From Pomacea canaliculata (Eukaryota > Mollusca > Gastropoda > Architaenioglossa > Ampullariidae), in NCBI RefSeq assembly GCF_003073045.1, contig NC_037599.1:17896055-17960054 (forward strand): a DNA stretch of 64,000 nt. Direction: 5' to 3'. The number at the start of each line of letters is the position of its first letter. Position 1 is the stretch's first letter. Positions 25,418-36,060 of the stretch are shown here, piece by piece. Both the position numbers and the translations under genes were made by a program. The notes beneath the pieces were generated by a model. That model did not search any database. It was not told the origin of the DNA and saw nothing but the letters and a program-made list of their open reading frames with translations.

Positions 25418-28003
25418 TTATAACAGATGACTTATTGTCTCTTCATCGTTAAGGCATATAGCACATTTGGGGGAATCAACAATCTTTCTTATAAAGAGAA
25501 ACCTGTTAGTTGGCAGAATTCTATGGAGAATTCTTAACTGGAACCATTTTAGTTGGTTATCAGATGTTGTCTTATGGCATTTGTTAAATACAAGTATCCA
25601 TGGTATCTTTTCAAAGGTAGAGTTCCATTTCACAATTCCACAAGGTAGGGAGTCAGAATTTCCAAGTATTAATTGTACCAATTTATTTCCTTTACAAATT
25701 ATCTCCCATACCTTTTCTTTTCTTTCCTCAGTTCCTTTAATGTTTTTGATCTGTAATTTATTTTGAAACTGTTTAATTGCATTTAGAACTCCTGGGAACT
25801 GTAGAAAGTTAGTGGTCAAGTTGGGGAATTTTAGCTGAAACTCCTGGTATGTGAGATAGTCACCATTTTCTTTAAGTAAATGTCTAACTTTGTAGATATC
25901 TTCTCGTAGCCAATCACTAAAGTAAATTGTGTGGTTGCCTATAGTAATATTTATGTTGTAGAAGAGACATTCTGCATTAAATTCATCAATAGTTGCAGGT
26001 GTACATTTTGCATGCAATCTTTTAAAGTGTTTCAAGACATCATGCCAAAAAGGGTTGTGTATTCTATTAATTAATGCATTCACAAATTCACTACCTAGCG
26101 AATGTAGTTTATCAAGTTCAGGATACAAATATGATGTAGATTCCCTTAATACTGCCTTGTTGTAGAAAAGTCTCCTTAGCCAACTGATTTTCATTGCAGA
26201 TAGGAAGTAATAAATATTAACCATTTCCAGACCCCCTTTTATGTAAGGTTGACATACTCCTTTCTTACTTATTTTAGCCTGCTTTCCAGTCCATAGAAAA
26301 TTAAAAAATAACTGTTCAATTTCTTTCAAAAATATGCCCTCAGGGTCAGGTAGGTTATGGAATAGGTAAGTTAATTTTGACATGGCTAAGGTTTTTAAAA
26401 CTGTTATTTTTCCAAATGGGGTAAGCTGACGTTTGTTCCATGAGCAAAGTAATTTTTTTTATTTCAATTAGTTTATCATCATAGTTTAAGCTTACAATAC
26501 GGTCCACGTCCAAGCAGAAAGTGATACCTAAATATTTAAAAATTCCTGGATCCCAACAGAAATTCATATCACGTAGAAACCTTATACCGCAGTTTTTTTT
26601 ACTGCCTATCCATATAGCTTGGGTTTTCTCATAATTCACTTTTAGACCTGACATCTTTGCAAAGACAGTGAGAATTTTAACACTTTCTGTAAATGATTTT
26701 TCACTTCCATCCAGACACAATGCAGTATCATCTGCAAATTGTGATAATAGAAATTCCTTATCTTGCACTTTTACACCTCTCACATTTTCATTTTCACGCA
26801 ACATAGTAGATAATATCTCTGCACATAGTAAAAACAAATAAGGCGACAAGGGGTCCCCTTGTCTCACACCTCTATATATATGGAACCATGAAGAGTATAC
26901 AGGTAGTCCTCGGGTTACGACGGTCTCGAGTTACGTCGTTTCGTGGTTACGACGCTCATTCCGACTTACGAGGTCAGTGCATCAAAGAAAAGGAAGGCCA
27001 TCACCATGGAGGTGAAAGTGGATATCCTAAGGCAATCTGAGAAGGGGGAAACAGCAACAGAAATTGGCAGGTCACTAGGACTTAGTCGCTCGACTGTCGC
27101 TACGATTATCAAGGATAAAGATCCTTGAACACGTGACAGGATCTGCTCCTATGAAGGCGACAGTGATAACGATGCGTACTGTACTGCACAATATTTTACT
27201 GTACTGATGTTTATTGATAATTATGTAGGGTACTGTGTTAGGATAGGTGCTTGGATAGGCTAAGTGTTTGCAGTACTGTACTGTTATTATGGTACAATAC
27301 TGTATGAACGTATGATCCGACTTACGTCGAAATTCGGTTTACGACGCCGCGTAAGAACGGATCAACGTCGTAAGTCGAGGACTACCTGTATACCATTTAC
27401 CAAGACACATGAGGATATGTCAGAATAGAAAGTGTGTATCCATTTTCTCAAATCAGGTCCAAAATGTAAGAAGTTCAGTACTTTATCAATAAATGTCCAA
27501 GATATACTATCGAACGCTTTCTCTAAGTCCACCAACGGTAGTAAACCAGGTATTTTTTTACAGTTAGTGTACACCAGAAGGTCATATATCAGACGTATAT
27601 TGTCCCCAATGTTTCTACCTTTTATGAAACCTTTTTGGTCCGTGTGAATTATTTTAGGCAATACCTTTTTTATTCTATTTGCGATACATGAGGATGCAAT
27701 TTTATAAGTGACATTAAGTAAAGAGATTGGTCTCCAGTTTTTTATGTATTGTTTCGGTTTCCCTTCTTTTGGAATACAGGATATAATACCCTGTCTTTGA
27801 GTTATGGATAAGGAGCCTTTTAGATAGCCGTGGTTAATTGAACGTACCATGAAGATGCCAATATTTTTAAAGAAGAACTTGAAAAATTCACATGTAAATC
27901 CATCACTACCAGGGCTTTTATTATTCTTCATTAACCGTAGTGCTGTAAGTGCTTCCCCATAGGTGATAGGTCCTTCCAGTGAATTAGTTTCTCCTTTATT
28001 CAA
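25418..28003 (-). pseudogene. LINE ORF2 remnant: reverse transcriptase and C-terminal region
   Basis: Three open pieces (27390-28003, 26355-26896, 25418-26383) join to one RT: the PGSDGFTCEFF block, the LVDLEKAFDSISW (A-type) block, the GVRQGDPLSP block, the FADD catalytic box, the FKYLGI block and the long C-terminal part with a Cys-Cys-His knuckle. The type is L1/Tx1 clade by these blocks. Breaks: the Tigger-like insertion, a frameshift close to 26880 and a frameshift at a T/A run near 26450. Confidence 0.88.
26900..27388 (+). mobile_element. Tigger/pogo-type deletion derivative inside the LINE
   Basis: Inverted ends CAGGTAGTCCTCG and the dinucleotide TA on both sides (26898-26899 and 27389-27390) identify a pogo/Tigger-type insertion of 489 bp. 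Inside, 26985-27128 encodes about 47 residues with the helix-turn-helix of the CENP-B/Tigger N-terminus (RKAITMEVKVDIL, GLSRSTVATI). The DDE part is missing. It interrupts the LINE RT and is therefore younger. Confidence 0.88.
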
Positions 28004-28059
28004 TTTTACTGCATTTTCAACCAGTGTATCTAAATCTACTTCTGTTATATTCTGCTGGC

Positions 28060-29362
28060 AGTATAACTAAGAAATCTGTTGATATTTGTTCTTTTAACTG
28101 TAATGGCCTTGGGAACCATAGGAAACGCAAAGATGTATTTGATTATTTAGGAAAACAGAAGTTTGATATATACCTTTTACAAGAGACACATTGGAAAACT
28201 GATTCTGAAAACTTTATAAGATCATGCTGGGGATATGACTGTTTTTTAGCAGGTGATAACACAAATAGTAAGGGTGTTGCCATTCTTTTAGCTAACTCAT
28301 GTGAATACAAAATCCATAATATTATCAGAGATCTTGAGGGTAGCTACATACTATTGGATATGGAACTTTTAGGAAAACATATAACGCTGGCCAATATATA
28401 TGGCCCCAGTGATACAGATAAGCCACTTTATTTCTCAAAAGTCTTCCAGCTTATTGAAAACATGGGAAATTTAGAAATCATTGTTGGGGGAGACTGGAAT
28501 GTGATTTTAAACCCGAACCTAGATGCCAGAAACTACAAATGTTACGTTAATCGCCCACAAAGCCGTAATAAGATAAAAGAAACTATGATAAATTTAGCAC
28601 TGATAGATATATGGCGTGAAATCTACCATGATAAAAAATGTTACACCTGGAGGAGATTTAATTCAACCCAGCAAAGTCGTCTAGATTATTTTTTAATTTC
28701 AGAATCACTGATGCCTGAAGTTAGGGATGTAAAAATTCTACCAGGCTATCAATCTGATCATTCCATAGTTAAACTAGGACTCAAGTCAAATATTCCAAAA
28801 AACAGACCTAAAAAATATTGGAAATTTAACAATTCCTTACTGAGGGATAATACTTACATTGATACCATCAGAAAGCTGATCACTGATATTAAGCAACAAT
28901 ATGCAGTGCCAGTATATAATATGAACAACATAAGTAATATTACTGATGAACACATTGAATTTGTAATAGATGACCAACTTTTTTTTGAAACACTGCTGAT
29001 GGAAATTAGAGGAAAAACCATTGCGTACTCCTCCTTTAGGGCTAAAGAGGAAAGAAAGGAAGAAAATCAATTACTTACAGAAATTAAAGAATTAGAATTA
29101 AGCAGGAGTCTAAACCAAACTGCTGTGCAGATATTGGAAGAAAAAAAACTTAGATTAAAACAGATACGTGAAAAAAAGCTAAATGGCATGATGGTTCGCT
29201 CAAGAGCACAGTGGATATACTATGGAGAAAAACCAAGTAAATACTTCTGTAATTTAGAAAGTAGAAACTTCTTAGCAAAGAACATGTGTTCTTTGGAGAG
29301 AGAAAATGGAGATATCATCTATGAGGACATTGAAATGGTAAATGAGACAAAGGCTTTTTATA
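28060..29362 (+). pseudogene. LINE ORF2 remnant: AP-type endonuclease, inverted segment
   Basis: About 430 residues are open on the plus strand with the exonuclease-endonuclease-phosphatase motifs: SFNCNGLG near the start, LLQETHW, NIYGPS, GGDWNV, RLDYFLIS and SDHSIV. A coiled, Lys/Glu-rich linker follows and the piece ends at the target duplication. It is the 5' part of the same ORF2 whose RT lies on the minus strand. The 5' end of the ORF is truncated, so no start codon is assigned. Confidence 0.88.
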
Positions 29363-29793
29363 AATTCAACTAATTTATAACTTGTGTACCAGCCTTAGCG
29401 TAGAACTTAAAATCAGTTGAACTTTCTTCTCTTAGCCTCCTTCATGTGGAAATAAAATTCAATTAAACAGCTCAGTCTGTTACGATACATCCAAGAATAT
29501 TGGGGAAACAAAAAATTACTTTGTCTAGCATGTTTACTCTAAGTAACAGGAGTCTTATATGAGGACTGGAAGAAAATCCACAGATTTGTTTTCAAAAAGT
29601 GGGCAAAATTCGACCTTGGTGTTGAACACGAATATCGCAGAAAGTAGTAGAAAGTGTTTTGAGAGAAGCAGTTATGCCTCATTTTGATGAGAATTAATTA
29701 TTTACTAAACGAAGGCAGCATACGTACGTAGACTGCAATAAATATTTATTAAACAGTTGTGTTAACGGGTATGAGTGCGAAGGCTCATATATA

Positions 29794-32374
29794 CAGGGAT
29801 GGGCAAGCTACTTTTAATTTGTAGCCGGCTAGGCTACAGCTACTTTTTTTCAAAATGTAGCCAGCTACACTACAGCTACAATTTTCCAAAAAGTAGCCAG
29901 CTACTTTGGGCTACTTTTAAAATGTAGCCAGCTTCTTTTGGCTACTTTTAAAAGCGTGATGTTATAACAAATTAGCTGTAGCCAGCTGGCTGTAGCAACA
30001 TACACAAACATCAAACATACACACAAAACACTATTACTTGCTTTACAAAGTTTTTATTATAATAATGAAACGGAGAACTGCGATATACCGACAATTTTAT
30101 TTAGTGAATCCATAAATGCTTTCATTCATTCCTTGCCCCCTTCCTCCCCCGGCCTTTTTCACACAATAAGTACACGTATTTTACGATTATATTAAACATT
30201 TCTGGATCTTTTTCCTCATCCTGTTTTAGTGACAAAAGAAATTATATAAGTTTTCCGATAAACATTTGTTTCTATAACTATTTGTTCCCTATTACTTAGA
30301 AATGAAAACTAAACAGATGCTTAAGTATCAGGTACCTGGTGGAATTTTCAATAAGTTAGGTTATGTGGTGATGAAAAATGTCAACCTCTTATCAATACTG
30401 TGACAATGAACAACAGACCATTGAAATAAATGAGTTTGCATGGAATATAAGTAAACACTGCTTAATCTAATGTAGGCAAGCAGATCATAAGGCATTTTTT
30501 TCTAACACTGACACTGAAAACAAAGAAAAGAACACAAACTAATTGTTTCCAAAAGCTGATAGGGTGAAAAGTATAGTCCTGGCATACTAGAATAGACTTT
30601 AATTATATAGTAGGATGTCAAATGTAGCATATAAACACTGAAATATATTTTTCAAAAATGATCTGATACAAGATATATTTATTTTAAATCTTTAAGCTTG
30701 AATTTCTCTGCTTGTCGTTTTTGACATCCAGTCCTAAACTATAAAAACATATTTCTCAAGATTGGCTTGTGCTACAGCAGTAAAATTTTGCAATTTTGTT
30801 TAGAAATGCATAAGCTACAAAGTGATGCATTTGAGAAAATGATATAAACATTACTTTTGTTAAAATTAACATTTTTCTAAATATTTAATTGCCACATTCA
30901 CACTGAGTCGGGGGGTACCATGTCTGATTTTTTATATCTCCTAGAAATCTTGAGATATCAAAACGGCTTATGCATCAGTTTTTTTATCAGTGCCTCTAAG
31001 TTACAAAAAATCCAAAACCTTTGGTATATGACTTATGGTATTGTGTAAATTTGTTTTTAAAATGCTTGTACGTTTTGAAACAAAATCGTTGATTAAAGTC
31101 ACAATTTTCACTTTAGGTACTCAAAAACAGTTTTAAAGTGCTATATTTATGTTATTTTGTTACTCTATATTTAAAAACCCTTAAAGATATTTAAAATATG
31201 GATTTTAATTTTTGGAGTGTACCGGTAACCTTAAAACAAATCTACATTCTTTTAGTCCTTCATGGAATTGAATTTGACCAGAACTTTGGCCTCGAAGTTG
31301 CTGTCACGCTAGTGCGCAGCTTTGTCATGATAAGTCCTGCCAGACTGAACAATCTCTCAACCGCAGCACTGCTTGGCAAGACGGTGTTGGTGCGCAAATA
31401 AATTTGTTTGACCGTGGGATATTTGTCCAGTTCACTGACATTCTGTGACAATCCAGACATCAGGAAGGTAGTTGTCTCAGGGATGCCGGTAACGTCTTGT
31501 TCGTTGAGTACTTTTTCGTGCTGTCGCACCCATTCTTGCATTTGAAACTATAGCCACATTTTGTGGCTTCGCAAAATGTAAAAAATTTCAAATAAGGCTG
31601 GAAATTGATTGTTACGTCCATCTTCGTTTTTCAAATCGCTCCCGCCACATGGACGACCCGGTACTTCCGGTTACTGAGCGTGCGAGTCACGTGGTGTCTG
31701 GCTGTCAAGACACCGAGCAGTGAGAGCAGTGGCTGTCGTCGTCTTGCTGACACGCTGTCGACGAATGGTCGTGTAACCAACACGTCAAATGGCTACGTAG
31801 AGTGGCTGTCGTACCAGAAATAACACAGAGATTGAATTCCACACTGAAGTTTTCTTTAATTCAGTATCGTTTTCTCAGCAGCTGGCCTAACTTCTCTCTC
31901 TCTCCAATTCACAAAGAGGTCCACACCACTGTCAGCCTGCTATTTATTCTCCCTCCCTCGAACATTCTAGCACAGACATTCTATTTCGTCGCAATAAAGA
32001 CATTTTTGAACATCGCTACATTGTTGAACATCATTTCCTCCCTCGCACAAGACATTTTACTGTGAACATTGATACATTGTTGAACATCATTTCCTCCCTC
32101 GCACAAAGACATTCTATCTTTTACATTGCTGCCGTGCTGAACATTCTGGAATATAGATGCAAATCTACAACCCAAAGACATTATACTTTGTACACTACTA
32201 GAGTGCTACAGTCGTGAAAGTAGCCAACATGTAGCCAAGCTACAGCTACTTTCTAAAATGTAGCTACGGCTACAAGCTACTTTTTTTTAATTTGTAGCCG
32301 GCTAAGCTACAAGCTACAAAATTTGTAGCCGGCTACAGTAGCTGTAGCTAGGCTACAGCTACTCCCCATCCCTG
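29794..32374 (-). mobile_element. hAT-superfamily transposon, 8-bp target duplication
   Basis: The ends read CAGGGATGGG and its inverse, and CATATATA is repeated directly on both sides (29786-29793 and 32375-32382). Both ends are full of short TAGCC-GCTAC repeats, probable transposase-binding sites. At 31260-31541 (minus) about 90 residues match the hAT C-terminal dimerisation domain (LPSSAAVERLFSLAG). The rest of the transposase is lost, and a 50-60 bp tandem repeat lies at about 31985-32115. The copy is dead but its ends are well preserved. It lies in intron 1 of gene C, 400 bp from the LINE. Confidence 0.9.
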
Positions 32375-32849
32375 CATATATATATATAAACCCATTTAAA
32401 CAACGTACCAGCCAGAGAAAAAACCTATAGTCTAATGAAGCATTGCATCGTTTATTAACTTTAGAATAGTTATTACTTATTACTTGTCGAGGACCATAGG
32501 GCCTCTACAATTTTAGCTTTACTCCCTTGGAAATAAAAACGAAATACAAGAAACTGACTTTCATCTCCTGTTAAGATACCTTTAAACATATTGAGGGAAC
32601 ATACCAAATGTTACTAATCCTAGTATGTTGACTCTTATATAATTCATTAGTAACTGGAAATTTTGCATAAGAACTGGAAAAAATACTTAGCTGTTAAAAG
32701 TTATAAATCTGTAACTTTAACGTGTATAATGTGTTGATACTGGAAAGTTCGACGAGGGATGCAGTTATGCAGTTAGAGGTCTCATTATTAGTACAGTAAT
32801 TTATTTGCTTAATGCCAGAAAATATGCTTTACATTGAAAGTCATGGAGG

Positions 32850-32938
32850 ATCCACCATTTGGAAGTTATATAGCAATAGGCTTTCTGGATCTTAAGAAAG
32901 CCTTCGACTGCGTGATGCATGTGCCTTTAAAGAAATAA
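32850..32938 (+). pseudogene. Reverse transcriptase fragment of another LINE
   Basis: A short open piece encodes GFLDLKKAFDCVMH, the A-motif of a non-LTR reverse transcriptase of the jockey/CR1/RTE type, not of the L1-like copy nearby. It is followed at once by a stop. Flanking sequence (32450-32800) is related to 29400-29700 and to 48770-49130, showing these are copies of one intron 1. Confidence 0.6.
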
Positions 32939-33532
32939 ACTTAAGTAACCCACATTTAGTCATAATTGTGTTTCATCCTCATCTGTACTAAAGCCATCTA
33001 AAAAATACAAATGAAGTTTTACCTCCACTAGAAGAGATAAAGGTGCGATTCGGGGACCGCGGCGATAAATGTCCTACTCGTACTATGATCGGTCCCCCTC
33101 ATGTTGGACAAAATCGTACTTTATCTTGACTTTTAGTGAATACATAGTCACTCACTCTGGAGAGGTAGCATTTATTGTCGTGTTTACCCTTAATTGGTCT
33201 TTGTGTGACACCCAGCTCACGTCAGTGGCTCCTTGTAGTTGTTTGTATGCATTGTATTACGAGCTGCTATTTTACTCAATCTGCTTGTGCACCTGTTCTC
33301 TGATTTGAGCAATCGGCCGGTAAGTGTTAGTGTCAGGACTTACCCTCAATGCCGTCGGAGAAGCTGACCGCAGTCTGGTAAGTGGAAGGAGTGAAGGGCG
33401 TCTGGGCGTCAGCAGTGTCCTGTGCCGTCAGCACCAGCAGAAGTAGCGACAACCAAGCGGCGGGAGCCATCGTCGTCTTCACACCTGTCTGCTCCCCTTC
33501 GTAAAGTACATTCACCTGTTGAAACACCTGAC

Positions 33533-33577
33533 CTATATGCTGGTCACGTGATCAAGCGAGCATCTCAACAACCAATG
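33533..33577 (-). promoter_or_regulatory. Core promoter of gene C: CCAAT and GTCACGTGA E-box
   Basis: The palindromic core CACGTG lies within 33543-33552, a CCAAT (plus orientation) at 33572-33576 and a weak TATAT at about 33534-33538. The E-box is about 75 bp upstream of the ATG at 33470. Confidence 0.6.
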
Positions 33578-34502
33578 AGAAAGCCTTTCTATTACAGTCT
33601 TTATTTCTCTGACGTCAAACCCTCTGTTACAGTCTCGACTACTTGCAGAGGCTACATGAGCTACAAAAAAAAAACCGTGAACCTTTTGCGACCTTCTTAG
33701 TGACAAATAACATGCAAATGAGATTGATGAGATGCAATTTCTCAGGTAAGTGCGCAGTTCCATGTAAATAGAATAAAACCTGCTACCACAGATATTTTGT
33801 AACTGTTGCATGAATGTGGTATCAACAGTTGGTGGCATGAACCTTCTTTCATCACAATTACAGACTAGCCGGAGTCAAACACGGAGGTAAGCTCGAAGCT
33901 GTTGACATGAGATCGTACAACTGTCATGAATTTGGTTTGAGAGAAGAACATACAACTGTCATTAGCTTACTGTCACAGAACATCCAGCTGTCAGAACTTT
34001 GTATTCACAAGATCGTACAGCTGCCATGAGGTTATTGTCAGGATAGAACATATAGTCCATAAGTCTGTTATAAAAATTGAACAATTAAATATTAATTACA
34101 TTTTCTTTTATGAAAGTTATAGCTCCTGGTGCCATTGAAGACCCAATCCAAGATGAGAGTAGAGGAGTCAAGCAGCCTACTTTTGTCGTAGGACATGAAA
34201 TCTTAATTTCTTTCAAAAATTCCCAGTGAGAACTGCTATGTTCAAAGGGTTTTATGTTGTAAACTGACAGGAATTTTTAACATTTTTTTCTCATTTTTGT
34301 CATACGTATGTTATAATAAACTTGTGCTACAATGCTTTTCTGGTTTTTAAATTAGTTTCCCACCTAAAATGAAAATTGTCAATATCGTATGGAGCTTTGT
34401 GCAGGATGCTTCCTTAAAACTGTGATTCCTATCACGCTCGTCAGTCAAAACTGGATGTTTAAACATGAGCAGCAGTTGTTCTAGATACATGTGTGGTTTG
34501 TG

Positions 34503-34503
<1 letters not shown>

Positions 34504-34533
<30 letters not shown>
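34504..34533. repeat. Poly(A) run
   Basis: Uninterrupted A-run of about 30 bp. No transposon body was identified beside it. Confidence 0.9.
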
Positions 34534-34536
<3 letters not shown>

Positions 34537-35337
34537 CAAGCAAAAGTATGTTACAGGTACTCACGTACGCGCGCGCGCACACACACACATACACATACAT
34601 GCATATTTCGTGCTATTTCATAACCAAAGATTGTTTAGCAAAGGACGGACATTCGGATGACTATACTGTTATGTTTTAGAATATTTCTTTCTGTTTGAAG
34701 AAAACGGAAACCTTTTCGCAATGTAGAAGCAAGGGATAAATATCGTGATCCTTCTCCAGTCTCCAGTTCTCCCCAGCACCTAACCCCATCAGTCCATCAA
34801 GTCTTCCCTTTCGATAACAGGTCTATGTGTGTTGTAGTAACAACTGTGAATGTTCCAGGGACTAAAAAAATAGCTTCAAGTCAACGTAACATTTTAAACC
34901 GTCTGTCTGTCTGTCTGATCGGCCGTTCTCTTGAATGTAAATTGTTGTTTGTGAGTGCGTGTGTGTGTGTGTGTAAGGGGGTGACTGTGCGAGCACGTGC
35001 GCGTGAGTGTGCCCGTTCGTTCGTGTGTTTGTTAGAATATGCTACCCACCTGTACACACAGTCTAGAGTGCGTGAAGTGCATGTGCATTGTGATGTTAGC
35101 ATACGAGCGTGTGCATCTCCTATAAATCGTACGCACATGTGTTCCTGTTACTTTCTCGTCGTTTTGTGCTCAACGACTACCTACACACATACACACCCCC
35201 TACATTGCAGTTTAAGGCAAGTCTCATGACCCCTCTCACTTAGTTCAGGGTTTAATTTTCTGTTGTTATCGTCTCCTGTTTCCACCTACACAGCCCTTGT
35301 ACAGCCATACAACCCGCGATAAATGTCAGGGCAAGAT

Positions 35338-35752
35338 GGTTCCTAGTCACCTAATCCCCAGACACTTCATCCCCGACACTTCATCCCCGACACTTCATCC
35401 CCTAGACTTTTAATCCCCAGACACTTAATCCCTAAACTAAATCCTTAACTATAAAAATTATGAAGTCAGCGAAAAATGTAACTGAAATTCAAATTCAAAT
35501 CATGCTATTAACTTCAACGTCATTTGAACATCTACAACATTAGTTAAAGTTCATATAAGCTAGTAAATTTAATGTTCTTCAACAATATGATATGAAAATT
35601 GTTGTTGAGTGTCGGGGATGAAGTGTCGGGGATGAAGTGTCTGGGGATGAAGTGTCTGGGGATTAAAAGTCTAGGGGATGAAGTGTCGGGGATGAAGTGT
35701 CGGGGATGAAGTGTCGGGGATGAAGTGTCTGGGGATTAAGTGACTGGACACC
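35338..35752. mobile_element. Fold-back element with 9-bp target duplication (Mutator-like)
   Basis: GGGCAAGAT is repeated directly on both sides (35329-35337 and 35753-35761). The ends are long inverted repeats starting GGTTCCTAGTCACC / GGTGTCCAGTCACT. Within each arm a 14-17 bp unit (CACTTCATCCCCGA) is tandemly repeated, more often in the right arm. The 415-bp element has no coding capacity. A 9-bp duplication and long inverted arms fit a non-autonomous Mutator-like element. Confidence 0.82.
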
Positions 35753-36036
35753 GGGCAAGATGACACGTCGGCAAATCTTGTTTCTCCTCATAGCAGTCCA
35801 TCAGTCGTGCAACTAATCCGACTGTGAACCAAGATAAGCTAAGCCAGTGTCATTCTCTGCCAAACCTACGGTGTTGCAACCCTCGAGGGTGTCGGTGTAC
35901 AGAGAACGTGTTACAGAGGACGTGGGCACTTCTAAGGAATGAAAAGGGATTTTTGTAAATAAATTTTTTGACCGCATGTTTGAGTGTCTGTCTTACAGTA
36001 TATGTTGTATGCCTGTCAGACTGCTCCTCTAAACGT

Positions 36037-36060
36037 TTGTGTGTGTGTGTGTGTGTGTGG
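36037..36060. repeat. (GT)n microsatellite
   Basis: GT run of about 24 bp, unremarkable. Confidence 0.85.

Larger units (their letters stand above)
24912..29362 (-). mobile_element. L1/Tx1-like LINE with 5' inversion and 14-bp target duplication
   Basis: A perfect 14-bp direct repeat AATTCAACTAATTT flanks the element (24898-24911 and 29363-29376). The 3' end is an A-rich tail (T-rich on plus, 24912-24942). The minus strand from about 28060 down to about 25420 encodes reverse transcriptase: RPISLLNVTYK, FADDTALCLDG and a C-terminal CAIC...H knuckle. The endonuclease part of the same ORF2 (FNCNGLG, LLQETHW, GGDWNV, SDHSIV) lies inverted on the plus strand at about 28060-29362. This is the classical twin-priming structure. 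The frame is broken near 26450 and near 26880, and a 489-bp element sits inside the RT. It lies only about 14 bp from the acceptor of gene C exon 2. It cannot be active. Confidence 0.9.
20252..33470 (-). pseudogene. Gene C: damaged CTLD-EGF-ZP copy with transposon-filled intron 1
   Basis: Exons: 33344-33470 (ATG, signal peptide MAPAAWLSLLLLVL), 24675-24884, 24322-24428, remnant of exon 4 at 24027-24103, 23731-23859 (EGF), 22772-23016, 22369-22511, 21975-22137, 21672-21759, 21171-21333, 20803-20956 (with RKKREA) and 20252-20367 (GPI-type tail, stop TAG). Compared with gene D, 277 bp are missing, taking away the last 59 nt of exon 4, its donor site and the two final CTLD cysteines. Exon 6 is 3 nt shorter than in D with several separate one-base changes near 22860-22940. 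Exon 8 is one base short at its 3' end, which puts an early stop in exon 9. The other exons read cleanly. Intron 1 is about 8.5 kb because a LINE and a hAT element landed in it. It is most likely a recent pseudogene; assembly error could explain the one-base changes but not the deletion. Confidence 0.75.

Noticed and set aside
25418..26383. 321-residue open frame as a host gene
   Set aside because: It is the C-terminal part of LINE ORF2, continuous with the RT motifs upstream.
29400..29700. Additional transposon next to the LINE
   Set aside because: Related to 32450-32800 and 48770-49130, so it is better explained as shared intron 1 sequence of the duplicated genes.
34825..35229. 134-residue frame on plus
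   Set aside because: Runs through G/T-rich flank repeats shared by several intergenic gaps; no domain, no conserved frame among copies.
35340..35745. CRISPR-like array
   Set aside because: The repeats are contiguous 14-17 bp units in two inverted arms with a 9-bp target duplication, not repeats separated by unique spacers, and the genome is animal.
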